From Brucella daejeonensis (lineage in GTDB: Bacteria; Pseudomonadota; Alphaproteobacteria; Rhizobiales; Rhizobiaceae), in the NCBI RefSeq assembly GCF_014199265.1, contig NZ_JACIJG010000004.1, positions 186,001 to 250,000 of the forward strand: DNA of 64,000 nt. The letters are read 5' to 3'. Positions within the stretch are counted from its first letter, which is position 1. Each line of letters begins with the position of its first letter. Below are positions 1-8,512 of the stretch, piece by piece. A program made the translations under genes and the position numbers. The notes beneath the pieces are model-generated. The model saw only the letters and a list, made by a program, of their open reading frames with translations, did no database searches and was not told the DNA's origin.

Positions 1-1051
1 TGATGGCATCCGGCAACATGCCGCCCAGAATGATCGTCTCCGGGTCGAGGATGTTTTCGATCATCGCGATCATCGGCGCCAGATGGTCGGCGGCTTCCTG
101 TAGCCAGCCCATCAGGACAGGGTTGCGCGCCAGGTGCAGTTTTTCCAGCGCGTCGAAATCGGTGTTCTTGATCCCCGCTGCATGAAGCTTCTCGCGCAGC
201 GTGTGCAGCGAGGCATAGGTTTCGAGACAGCCCTTCTGGCCGCAGGCACAGGCGCGCCCGCCGGGTGTGATGACGATGTGGCCAATCTCGCCCGCATTGC
301 CGAAAGCGCCGCGAAACGGTGCGCCGTCCCGGATCATGCCAAGCCCGATGCCCGCGCCGAAATAGATCATGGCGAAATTGGAAATCGCATGGCCCGCGCC
401 GAACAGGCGTTCTCCGACAGCCGCCGCATTGGCGTCGTTCTCGACCAGAACCGGCTCGCCGCAGGCCTTGCTCAAGACGGCCGCCGCGTCAATGCCGGAC
501 CAGCCGGGCAGCGTGGTCGGGCCGACCGAACTCATGCCCTCGATGTCGAACGGTCCCGGCATCACAACGCCGATACCGAGCAGGCGCGCGGGAAACGAGG
601 CCTTCACCGCATCGACTTCCGTGCGCAACTGCGCCGAGAGCTTTTGCGGGCTGACATCGTGGATCGGGCGCACATGCTGCGTGCGCGGTTTGCCGGAAAG
701 GTCCAGCACCGTCGTCACCATATGCGTCGATCCCATTTCGACGCCAATGGTCATCGCGCCTTCGGGATTGACGGCGAACTGGATCGGCGGCTGGCCGCGC
801 CCGGTCTTGAGCCGGCCGAGCTGCATCAGGAGATTTTCCGCCACCAGTTCGTCCACGATATTGGCGATTGCCTGCGCGGTCAGATGCGTCAGGCGGGCGA
901 TATGCATTCGTCCGAGCGGGCCGTGACGACGCACGACATCGAGCACGACGCGGCGGTTATGGTCGCGGATTCGTTCGGGATTCTTGCCGAGCGTAACCGC
1001 CTGCGCGGTTGCCCGCGCGGTCGCGGATTCACCTTCCGGTCTCGATGTCAT
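1..1051 (-). CDS. ROK-family transcriptional repressor (3' end outside window)
   Basis: The reading frame is open on the minus strand from an ATG at 1051 to the left edge (350 codons visible); the C-terminus is missing. The N-terminus carries a winged helix-turn-helix (about residues 25-85, with the stretch GRMHIARLTHLTAQAIANIV). A ROK sugar-kinase-like domain follows, including the zinc-binding pattern CACGQKGCLE near residue 270. ROK proteins of this length are repressors of the XylR/NagC type that respond to a sugar or sugar phosphate. It is divergent from the ABC sugar transporter operon, so it most likely represses that operon. A good Shine-Dalgarno, GGAGGGACC, precedes the ATG. The ligand cannot be read from the sequence. 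Confidence 0.88.
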   Translation of the reverse strand, partial: MTSRPEGESATARATAQAVTLGKNPERIRDHNRRVVLDVVRRHGPLGRMHIARLTHLTAQAIANIVDELVAENLLMQLGRLKTGRGQPPIQFAVNPEGAMTIGVEMGSTHMVTTVLDLSGKPRTQHVRPIHDVSPQKLSAQLRTEVDAVKASFPARLLGIGVVMPGPFDIEGMSSVGPTTLPGWSGIDAAAVLSKACGEPVLVENDANAAAVGERLFGAGHAISNFAMIYFGAGIGLGMIRDGAPFRGAFGNAGEIGHIVITPGGRACACGQKGCLETYASLHTLREKLHAAGIKNTDFDALEKLHLARNPVLMGWLQEAADHLAPMIAMIENILDPETIILGGMLPDAI

Positions 1052-1339
1052 GGTCCCTCCTGTCTCCCGTCAAAAGAGATAGCCTGAGGAGCTTTTAACA
1101 GCAATATATTAATTCAACTAAATTATCTTATTGACAAAAGCCTCGCAAAATTGAACCGTAAGGAGAGGGTGGTGCAGACCGCCCTGCTCATGCAGGGGGA
1201 GAGGGTTCCCGCATGGCGGAGAATGGGCGCTGCGCAAGGAATTGCGCGGCATGTGGTGGAATATGCGGGCCGGTCAATCCTGTCCGCAGCCGTGCCTGGC
1301 ACCGCATCAGCAAAGCCGGTGGGGCAAAAGGGAGGTTTT
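1052..1339. promoter_or_regulatory. Divergent control region between ROK repressor and ABC operon
   Basis: This 288-base spacer contains an AT-rich core at about 1096-1140. The core holds a consensus -35 hexamer TTGACA at 1131-1136 pointing toward the transporter operon and an AACTAAATTA stretch that resembles ROK operator half-sites. No matching strong -10 box is visible. The remaining 190 bases form a long leader. The leader is open in frame with the binding protein, but the GGGAGG ribosome site at 1330-1335 argues for initiation at 1340. The operator assignment is inference. Confidence 0.4.
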
Positions 1340-2587
1340 ATGCGCAAGCTTTTATTGGCAGGTCTGGTTGCAGGTCTCAGCACCTTTGCGATCAACGCCG
1401 CACAGGCTGTCGAAATCGAATATTGGCAATATGTCTTCGAGACACGCGTCAAGGCGATGGACAAGCTGATCGAGAATTTCGAGAAGGCCAACCCGGACAT
1501 CAAGGTCAAGCAGGTTACGTTCCCTTACGACGACTATCAGACGCGCGTGATCGCAGCGAAGATGGCGGGCAAGAGCCCGGACGTGATGCAGCTTTTCTAT
1601 GGCTGGCTCGACAAGTTCGTGGCTGGCGGCATTCTCCAGCCGCTGCCGCAGGATGCGTTTCCGCATGACAAGATCGAGGGTGAATTCTTCCCCATCGTTT
1701 CCGCGATGAAGCGCGGCGACGAATATTACGGCCTGCCGACTGCCGTGCGTTCGCTGGCTCTGTTCTACAACAAGAAGCTGTTCACGGAAGCGGGTCTGGA
1801 CCCGAACAATCCGCCGAAGACGCTGGATGAAATGGTCGAAGCCGCGAAGAAGACGACCAAGCGCGACGCTTCCGGCAATCTTCTGGCCGAAGGTATTACG
1901 CTCGACATGCCGGGTCAGGACCAGCATTGGTGGCGCGAGGTTCTGGTGCGCCAGTTCGGCGGCCAGCCCTATACCGACAATGACCGCAAGGTCGCCTATA
2001 ACGCCGCCGCCGGTGAAAAGGCGCTTGCTTTCTATACGGGCCTCCAGACCGAGCAGAAGGTCGGCGAAGTCAAGTTCATGGACGAAGGGCAGGCGGCTTT
2101 CCGTGCGGGCATGGCGGCCATGACCATCGACGGCACTTTCCGCCTCGGTTCGTTCCGCACCATCAAGGACTTCGAATGGGGCGTGACCGAACTTCCGGCC
2201 AATGCCGAAGGCGTGCGCTCCAACTATGCGAGCTATTTCGCCAACGGCATCAGCGCCAAATCGAGCGGCGAAAAGCTGGAAGCTGCCAAGAAGTTCCTGA
2301 ACTACATTTCCTCGCCGGAAGCTATGGAAATCTGGCTGAAGGAGGTGGGCGAACTGCCTGCGCGCCGCTCTGCGGCCTTGACTGAAGCGAACCTTGCCGA
2401 TCCGGTCTATGGCCCGTTCCTGAAAGGTCTGGAATATGCGCACACGACCATGTTCGTGGATGAACTGAAGCAGCGCCAGATCGCCGTCGATATGGTCAAC
2501 CGCGTCATTCTCGAAAAGCAGCCGATCAAGGAATCTCTCGACCAGGCGGCCAAGGCCGAGCAGGATGTGCTGGACGCGGCCAAGTAA
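1340..2587 (+). CDS. ABC transporter periplasmic sugar-binding protein
   Basis: This 415-residue family 1 solute-binding protein begins with a classical signal peptide (MRKLLLAGLVAGLSTF..., cleavage expected after AQA near residue 23). The mature protein starts VEIEYWQY, typical of carbohydrate-binding lipoprotein-like receptors of the CUT1 group. The chosen ATG at 1340 follows GGGAGG. The frame is open for another 63 codons upstream, but starting there would bury the signal peptide. It is the first gene of a six-gene operon with two MalF/MalG-type permeases and a MalK-type ATPase. It should deliver an oligosaccharide, polyol or sugar conjugate in the periplasm; the substrate is not determinable. 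Confidence 0.9.
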   Translation: MRKLLLAGLVAGLSTFAINAAQAVEIEYWQYVFETRVKAMDKLIENFEKANPDIKVKQVTFPYDDYQTRVIAAKMAGKSPDVMQLFYGWLDKFVAGGILQPLPQDAFPHDKIEGEFFPIVSAMKRGDEYYGLPTAVRSLALFYNKKLFTEAGLDPNNPPKTLDEMVEAAKKTTKRDASGNLLAEGITLDMPGQDQHWWREVLVRQFGGQPYTDNDRKVAYNAAAGEKALAFYTGLQTEQKVGEVKFMDEGQAAFRAGMAAMTIDGTFRLGSFRTIKDFEWGVTELPANAEGVRSNYASYFANGISAKSSGEKLEAAKKFLNYISSPEAMEIWLKEVGELPARRSAALTEANLADPVYGPFLKGLEYAHTTMFVDELKQRQIAVDMVNRVILEKQPIKESLDQAAKAEQDVLDAAK

Positions 2588-2683
2588 CAGGGCAGCGAAG
2601 TAACAGGCTTGAAATGCGGCGGGGGCGGGGCCTCGCCGCTCTTCTCGCGGCGCGGCTCATCCGTGGCCGAAGGATTCTGAAAC

Positions 2684-3658
2684 ATGACAATGACTGTAGA
2701 AGCCGGGACTGTAGAAGCCGGGACGGCTGAAACAGGCGGCACGGGGAAGGGGCCTTCGGGCAACCGCCTGACGGATCGCCTTTCCATGCGCACAAGACGG
2801 CTGATCTGGGTGTGGAGCTTTCTGGCTCTCCCGATCCTGTTCTATTCGGTCATCCGTTTTTATCCGACGATAGAGGCTTTCTGGCTGTCTCTCACCGACT
2901 GGGACCTGATGAACCCGCCGAAATTCATCGGCCTCGCCAATTACCAGAAGCTGTTCGCCGATCCCGAATTCTGGAAAGTTTTCAAGAACACCTTTACCTA
3001 TCTGCTGGTCGGTACGCCGATCAGCCTTGTGGTCGCCTTTACGATTGCCTGGTTTCTGGATCGCGTGCGCATCATGCACGGTTTCATCCGCGCGCTTTAT
3101 TTCCTGCCCTATCTCACCACGGCAGCCGCCATGGCTTGGGTCTGGCGCTGGTTCTACCAGCCCGCGCCCATCGGCTTCATCAATAATATATTGAGCGCGC
3201 TGGGGCTTCCGCAGCAGGGTTTTCTGCGCTCGGTCGATCAGGGTCTTTATGCGATCATGGCGACATCGATCTGGGCCGGTCTCGGTTTCCAGATCATCAT
3301 CTTCATGGCGGGCCTGCGCGCTGTTCCCAATACTTTCTATGAAGCCGCGCGCATCGACGGCCTCGGCGAATGGGCCATCCTGCGCAAGATCACGATCCCG
3401 CTTCTGAAGCCTACCACGGTCTTCCTTGTCGTCTTTTCCTCCATCGGCTTTCTGCGCATCTTCGATCAGGTCTACAACATGACCACGAACGATCCCGGCG
3501 GACCGCTCGGCTCCACCAAGCCGCTGGTGCTGATGATCTATCAGACGGCCTTCTCCTCCTATGCGATGGGCTATGCGGCTGCGCAAACCGTCGTCCTCTT
3601 CACCATCCTGCTTTGCGTGTCGCTGTTGCAGCTCTGGATCCTGAGGGAAAAGAAATGA
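2684..3658 (+). CDS. Sugar ABC transporter permease, MalF/UgpA type
   Basis: This is a 324-residue inner-membrane permease of the CUT1 family. A Thr/Glu/Gly-rich N-terminal tail contains a short imperfect repeat (TVEAGTVEAGTAE), encoded by a tandem 15-base repeat. Several hydrophobic helices follow, with the EAA loop EAARIDGLGEWAILRKITIP near residues 225-245, which docks on the ATPase. Its stop codon overlaps the start codon of the next permease (ATGA), so the two are translationally coupled. The repeat in the tail may vary between strains. Confidence 0.92.
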   Translation: MTMTVEAGTVEAGTAETGGTGKGPSGNRLTDRLSMRTRRLIWVWSFLALPILFYSVIRFYPTIEAFWLSLTDWDLMNPPKFIGLANYQKLFADPEFWKVFKNTFTYLLVGTPISLVVAFTIAWFLDRVRIMHGFIRALYFLPYLTTAAAMAWVWRWFYQPAPIGFINNILSALGLPQQGFLRSVDQGLYAIMATSIWAGLGFQIIIFMAGLRAVPNTFYEAARIDGLGEWAILRKITIPLLKPTTVFLVVFSSIGFLRIFDQVYNMTTNDPGGPLGSTKPLVLMIYQTAFSSYAMGYAAAQTVVLFTILLCVSLLQLWILREKK

Positions 3659-4506
3659 CAGCGTCCGCTCAAACGAAATCGCTTCCCTTCCAGAACCTGC
3701 GGCCCGGCCGCATTATGATATGGACGCTGCTTTTCATCGGCGGCCTCATCATGGTCACGCCGTTGGCCTTCATGTTCTCCACCTCGCTCAAGACGGCGGG
3801 GCAGGTCTACGACCTGCGCCTGATCCCGGCGGAGCCGACATTGCAGAACTATGTCACCATCCTTGCCGATGGCCGCTTTATCCGCTGGTTCCTGAATTCC
3901 ATGATCGTCGCGGTCGTGGTCACGCTGTCGAATGTCTTCTTCGACAGCCTCGTCGGCTATACGTTGGCGAAATTCCGGTTTCGTGGGCGCTATTTCATCT
4001 TCCTCGCCATTTTGTCCACGCTGATGATCCCCACCGAAATGCTGGTGATCCCGTGGTATCTGATGTCGAGCAAGCTCGGCTGGCTGGACAGCTATTGGGG
4101 CATCATGTTCCCCGGCATGATGACGGCCTTCGGCACCTTTCTCATGAAGCAGTTCTTCGAAGGCGTTCCCAACGACTTTCTGGAAGCGGCCCGCGTGGAT
4201 GGCCTCAACGAATTCCAGATATGGTGGAAGGTGGCCATGCCGCTGGTGACGCCCGCTCTCTCGGCGCTTGCGATCTTCACTTTCCTCGGCAACTGGACCG
4301 CCTTCTTCTGGCCGCTGATCGTCGCCACCAGCCCGGAGCTTTACACGCTGCCGGTCGGGCTTTCGAGCTTTGCCGTAGAACAGTCCATCCAGTGGGAAAT
4401 GATCATGACCGGCGCGGCAATCGCCACGCTTCCCACGCTCGTCGTCTTTCTTCTTCTCCAGCGTTACATCGTGCGCGGTGTCATGCTTGCTGGCCTCAAG
4501 GGTTGA
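3655..4506 (+). CDS. Sugar ABC transporter permease, MalG/UgpE type
   Basis: This 283-residue partner permease begins MTASAQTKSL at an ATG overlapping the upstream stop by 4 bases. It has about six membrane helices and the EAA loop EAARVDGLNEFQIWWKVAMP at about residues 180-199. With the preceding permease it should form the heterodimeric channel in the cytoplasmic membrane. The lyase-like gene follows after only 3 bases. Confidence 0.92.
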   Translation: MTASAQTKSLPFQNLRPGRIMIWTLLFIGGLIMVTPLAFMFSTSLKTAGQVYDLRLIPAEPTLQNYVTILADGRFIRWFLNSMIVAVVVTLSNVFFDSLVGYTLAKFRFRGRYFIFLAILSTLMIPTEMLVIPWYLMSSKLGWLDSYWGIMFPGMMTAFGTFLMKQFFEGVPNDFLEAARVDGLNEFQIWWKVAMPLVTPALSALAIFTFLGNWTAFFWPLIVATSPELYTLPVGLSSFAVEQSIQWEMIMTGAAIATLPTLVVFLLLQRYIVRGVMLAGLKG

Positions 4507-4509
4507 ACC

Positions 4510-6024
4510 ATGTCCGATCTCGATCCACGGCTGTCCGATAAAAGCGTCTTTCCCGATCCGGTTTACAAGGAAACCGTGCTTCGCCCGCTTTTCGACGGCG
4601 CCAGAACCCACCATGTCGACGGCTTTCGCCGCATCGACCGCGCGCATCTCGTCATGCTGACCGAAACCGGCATTCTGGACCGCGAGCAGGCATCGGCCAT
4701 CGCCGGTGCGCTGGAAGCCATCGACAAGGAAATCGACCCGTCGCAGCTCACCTATACCGGCGAGGTGGAGGACTTCTTCTTCCTCATCGAAAAGGAGCTG
4801 AAAGCACGTATTGGTGCCGACACCGCCGGTCGGCTTCACACGGCGCGTTCGCGTAACGACATCGACCACACGCTGTTCAAGCTTGGCCTGAAAGCCCGCA
4901 TCGACGCGCTGATGGCGCAGGCGCGCAATCTGCTGGATAGCGTGATCGCCGCTGCGACACGTGAAAAGGAGACGCTCATCGTCGCCTATACGCACGGCCA
5001 GCCGGCGCAGCCTTCGACCTTCGGCCATTATCTTTCGGCGGCAATTGAGGTTCTCATCCGCGACATGGAGCGGATGGAAGCCGCGCGCGCCATCGTCAAC
5101 CTGTCACCCATGGGGGCGGCGGCCATCACCACCTCAGGCTTTCCGATCGATCGCGCACGGGTCGCCAGCCTGCTGGGCTTTGCCGCCCCCTTGTCCAATT
5201 CCTATAGCTGCATCGCGGCGGTTGATTACGTCACCTCCACCTATTCGGCGCTGGAACTGATGTTCGTGCATCTGGGACGTCTCATTCAGGATTTCCAGTT
5301 CTGGACCAGTTTCGAGGTCGGCCAGATCTATGTGCCGAACGCCTTCGTGCAGATTTCCTCGATCATGCCGCAGAAGCGCAATCCGGTCCCTGTCGAGCAT
5401 ATGCGCCATCTGGCGAGCCAGACCATGGGGCGCGCCCGCACGGTACTGGATGTGATGCACAATACGCCCTTTACCGACATGAATGACAGCGAGGGCGAAA
5501 CCCAACAGATGGGCTATGAGGCATTTGCCTCCGCTGGTCGCGTACTCGATCTTCTGGCCGCTTTCATCGGCGCGATCCGCATCGATCCGGCGCGTGTGGC
5601 AGAAAACATCCGACGATCCTGCATCACGATCACCGAACTGGCGGATTCGCTGGTGCTGATCGAAAATCTCTCCTTCCGGCAGGCGCACGAAATCGCGGCC
5701 AGGGTTGCGCGTGCTGTCGTCGCCATGGGCGGCGGGCTTTCGAGCGACGGTTTCGAGCCTTTCCTCGAAGCTTTCCGCGAATCTGCCGGGCGCGAGCCGT
5801 CCTTCGGGCGCGAGCAATTCGAGGAACTGGTATCGCCGCAACATTTCGTGACCGTGCGCGACCGTCTCGGCGGTCCGGCACCTGCCGCAATGGATGCGGC
5901 CCTTGCACGGCATGAGGCGGAAGCCGACCGCTTCAACGCCCTTGCGCGCCAACATGCCTCCGACGAGGCACAGGCCACCCGCGAGCTCAACGAAAAATTC
6001 AGTGCACTTGTGGAGGCACGCTGA
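4510..6024 (+). CDS. Argininosuccinate-lyase-like enzyme of the aspartase/fumarase superfamily
   Basis: The 504-residue protein keeps the superfamily core: TARSRND near residue 115, the THGQPAQP helix, TTSGFPIDRARVASLLGF, and the flexible signature loop SSIMPQKRNP carrying the catalytic serine. Authentic ArgH is usually about 460 residues and uses GSSxMPQKxN; here the first Gly is Ile. Its place inside a sugar ABC operon, between the permeases and the ATPase, argues against arginine biosynthesis. Enzymes of this subgroup cleave N-substituted aspartates by beta-elimination of fumarate; EDDS lyase of Chelativorans, another Rhizobiales bacterium, is an ArgH-like example. I infer a catabolic C-N lyase acting on the imported compound. 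Its stop overlaps the next ATG by 1 base. Confidence 0.85.
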   Translation: MSDLDPRLSDKSVFPDPVYKETVLRPLFDGARTHHVDGFRRIDRAHLVMLTETGILDREQASAIAGALEAIDKEIDPSQLTYTGEVEDFFFLIEKELKARIGADTAGRLHTARSRNDIDHTLFKLGLKARIDALMAQARNLLDSVIAAATREKETLIVAYTHGQPAQPSTFGHYLSAAIEVLIRDMERMEAARAIVNLSPMGAAAITTSGFPIDRARVASLLGFAAPLSNSYSCIAAVDYVTSTYSALELMFVHLGRLIQDFQFWTSFEVGQIYVPNAFVQISSIMPQKRNPVPVEHMRHLASQTMGRARTVLDVMHNTPFTDMNDSEGETQQMGYEAFASAGRVLDLLAAFIGAIRIDPARVAENIRRSCITITELADSLVLIENLSFRQAHEIAARVARAVVAMGGGLSSDGFEPFLEAFRESAGREPSFGREQFEELVSPQHFVTVRDRLGGPAPAAMDAALARHEAEADRFNALARQHASDEAQATRELNEKFSALVEAR

Positions 6025-7058
6025 TGGCAACCATCGAACTTGAAAAGCTGGTCAAGCGCTATGGCAAGGTCGAGGCGGTCCGGGCAATCGATCTCCAGAT
6101 CGAGGACGGTGAATTCGTCGTCTTCGTTGGACCTTCCGGCTGCGGCAAGTCAACCACCTTGCGCATGATCGCCGGTCTTGAGGATATTTCCGGCGGCAAT
6201 CTCAGGATCGGCGGCGAAATCGTCAATGAGCGCGATCCGAAGCAGCGCAACATCGCCATGGTGTTCCAGAATTATGCGATCTATCCGCATATGACAGTGC
6301 GCCAGAATATCGGTTTCGGACTTTACACGTCGAAACTGTCGAAAGCCGAGAAGGACAGGCGGATCGAGGAAACCGGCAAGGCGCTCGGCCTCGAACCCTA
6401 TCTCGACCGTCGCCCGGCGGCGTTGTCCGGTGGCCAGCGCCAGCGCGTCGCCATTGGCCGCGCCATGGTGCGCAATCCGTCCGCCTTCCTGTTCGATGAG
6501 CCTTTGTCCAATCTGGATGCGCAGTTGCGTGCGCAAATGCGCATTGAAATTAAGCGCTTGCATCAACGTCTCAAGACGACGACCGTGTATGTGACCCACG
6601 ATCAGGTCGAAGCCATGACCATGGCCGACCGCATCGTCGTCATGCGCGATGGCCGCATTCTCCAGACAGGCACGCCGACCGAACTTTACGAGCACCCGAC
6701 GGATGTGTTTACGGCACGTTTCATCGGCAGTCCGTCGATGAACCTCATTGCGGGCCGTCGCAGCGGCGCGGGCGTGGAGCTTGTGCCGGAGGGCGATATT
6801 CTCGTCGGCGTTCGTCCGCACGACCTCAAGGTCGGGGAAGGCACGCCCGCCTGCCTGTCGCTTACCGGCACGGTGACGGCGGTGGAGCCGCTCGGCGCGG
6901 AAACGCTGGTCCATCTGGACGTCAACGGCGTATCGGTGATTGCAACGGCGCCCGGCAAGGTCATTCCGGCAGCGGGCGGCACGCTTGCCGTCTCCGCGCC
7001 TGCCGGAAGCCTCTATCTCTTCGATGCCAAGACCGAGAAGAGCCTGGGCCGCCTATGA
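6024..7058 (+). CDS. ABC transporter ATP-binding protein, MalK/UgpC type
   Basis: This 344-residue ATPase has Walker A GPSGCGKST at residues 36-44, the Q-loop in MVFQNYAIYPHM, signature LSGGQRQRVAIGRA, Walker B AFLFDEPLSNLD and the H-loop VTHDQVEAM. A C-terminal TOBE/regulatory domain follows from about residue 235. It is the cytoplasmic energiser of the preceding permeases. Start and stop both overlap neighbouring genes (1 and 4 bases), so the six genes form one tightly coupled operon. Confidence 0.93.
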   Translation: MATIELEKLVKRYGKVEAVRAIDLQIEDGEFVVFVGPSGCGKSTTLRMIAGLEDISGGNLRIGGEIVNERDPKQRNIAMVFQNYAIYPHMTVRQNIGFGLYTSKLSKAEKDRRIEETGKALGLEPYLDRRPAALSGGQRQRVAIGRAMVRNPSAFLFDEPLSNLDAQLRAQMRIEIKRLHQRLKTTTVYVTHDQVEAMTMADRIVVMRDGRILQTGTPTELYEHPTDVFTARFIGSPSMNLIAGRRSGAGVELVPEGDILVGVRPHDLKVGEGTPACLSLTGTVTAVEPLGAETLVHLDVNGVSVIATAPGKVIPAAGGTLAVSAPAGSLYLFDAKTEKSLGRL

Positions 7059-7966
7059 TGCCGCAACAATTCAAGCGCCCTGCTGTCCTCAGCATCGGGC
7101 GGGTTTACTGCGACCTCATCTTCACCGGCCTGCAATCGCTGCCTCAGCCGGGGCGTGAGGTTTTTGCCGAAAGCATGACGATGGCGGCGGGCGGCGGTGC
7201 TTTCATTTCCGCCGCGCATCTTGCCCATGCGGGCAGGGCGGTGGCGCTAGTCGCGCGGCTCGGTTTCGACGGCCTGTCGCGCGGGATCGAGCCTGATCTC
7301 AGGATCGATGGCGTCGATCTGCGCTTTCTGGAGCGCACCGACGATGCCGGACCGCAGGTGACGGTGGCAAGCGTGATCGGCAACGACCGCGCATTTCTGT
7401 CGCGCCGTGCAGGTTCAGCGCTACCCGCCACTCTTTCCGCCGCTCTTCAATGGAAGGATGCAAGGCATCTGCACATTGCTGAATTCGCCACGCTGCACGA
7501 AATCCCTGATCTCGTGCGGCAGGCGAAGGCGGCTGGCCTGTCCGTCTCGCTCGATCCGAGCTGGGACGAGACGCTGATCTACGATTCCGGTCTTCTCTCC
7601 GCCTGCGAGGGTGTCGATATATTCCTTCCCAACCGTGAGGAAGCGCAAGCCATCACCGGCCATGGCGATCCGGCCAAGGCGCTCGATGCGCTCGCAGGCC
7701 ATTTCCCTGTCGTCGCGCTGAAGGGGGGCGGCGAGGGCGCGTGGCTGCGCACCGCCGATGCCGATATCCATATGGCGGCAAAGGACGTGCCGGTCATCGA
7801 TACGACGGGAGCGGGCGACGCCTTCAATGCCGGCTTCATCGATTCCTGGCTCGAAGGTCACGACGCTCATCGGGCGCTTGCAGCCGGTATCGAATATGGC
7901 AGCCTCGCCGTGCAGGCGGTGGGCGGCGCTTCCATCCTGCGTTCGCCGGAGCGTCTCGCGGGGTGA
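7055..7966 (+). CDS. PfkB-family carbohydrate kinase
   Basis: This 303-residue ribokinase-like sugar kinase has the N-terminal glycine pair in MAAGGGAFISAAHLAHAG and the C-terminal PfkB signature DTTGAGDAFNAGFI near residue 250, containing the catalytic Asp. It overlaps the ATPase gene by 4 bases and closes the operon. It should phosphorylate the sugar moiety once it is inside the cell. Related PfkB kinases act on ribose, fructose, tagatose 6-phosphate, 2-keto-3-deoxygluconate or fructosamines; the sequence alone does not choose between these. Confidence 0.88.
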   Translation: MMPQQFKRPAVLSIGRVYCDLIFTGLQSLPQPGREVFAESMTMAAGGGAFISAAHLAHAGRAVALVARLGFDGLSRGIEPDLRIDGVDLRFLERTDDAGPQVTVASVIGNDRAFLSRRAGSALPATLSAALQWKDARHLHIAEFATLHEIPDLVRQAKAAGLSVSLDPSWDETLIYDSGLLSACEGVDIFLPNREEAQAITGHGDPAKALDALAGHFPVVALKGGGEGAWLRTADADIHMAAKDVPVIDTTGAGDAFNAGFIDSWLEGHDAHRALAAGIEYGSLAVQAVGGASILRSPERLAG

Positions 7967-8029
7967 CGCGTTTGGACAAGCTTGGACAGGGCACTTCCAT
8001 GTCGGATGCTTTCTGACCGCCTGTAAAAA

Positions 8030-8071
8030 AGCGCAAGAAAGCTGGAAAATCGAAACTTTTCCACTTGCGCT
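8030..8071. terminator. Strong two-part hairpin 3' of the kinase operon
   Basis: AGCGCAAG (8030-8037) pairs with CTTGCGCT (8064-8071), and TGGAAAA (8043-8049) pairs with TTTTCCA (8057-8063), with a 5-base bulge between the stems. An A-run at 8025-8030 gives a U-run only for minus-strand transcription, but the nearest transcribed gene upstream is on the plus strand. It may act as an RNA-stabilising hairpin at the operon's end or as a minus-strand terminator. Confidence 0.5.
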
Positions 8072-8129
8072 CCCCGTCCGAATTGCCTAAACGGCTCTCA
8101 CGACTTGGCCAAGCAGCCGGCCTACAGTC

Positions 8130-8205
<76 letters not shown>

Positions 8206-8512
8206 TTCCCTGTTAAAGATATTGAATATCAATTACTTTTTGGGTTTTCCATGCACCATATTTGCAGGTGCGGGATATTTCATTCCCAATCTGATCTGCC
8301 TCCCGGAATGGACAACGAGAGTATGAGCTTTCGTCTCATGGCGCGATCGGGTTTCGACTACGCACTCAATGAACCAGGCAGCGTAAAGGTTAGCCAGTGC
8401 GAGCAGCCTGACCTACAAACATTTCCGGTTGAACTGCCAGTATTTGAGCGGTTGAATTAATTGACAGAAAACACGCCCCGGTTTACCACGTGTAAATATT
8501 GGGGGCATGTTT
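8206..8512. other. AT-rich spacer with a possible 50-codon ORF at 8308-8460
   Basis: The base composition drops sharply just after the tRNA-Val gene. The only open frame independent of the tRNA begins at ATG 8308 and ends at TAA 8458-8460 (50 codons, MDNESMSFRL...), on the same strand and 52 bases before the next gene. It lacks a convincing ribosome site. No attachment-site duplication of the tRNA 3' end was found by eye. Confidence 0.25.

Noticed and set aside
134..1087. Long plus-strand frame opposite the ROK repressor
   Set aside because: It has an Arg/Ala/His-rich composition typical of the antisense of GC-rich coding DNA and no domain, while the minus-strand frame has clear ROK motifs.
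1151..1339. In-frame 63-codon N-terminal extension of the sugar-binding protein
   Set aside because: It would place the signal peptide internally; the GGGAGG site at 1330 and the MRKLLLAG start fit secretion.
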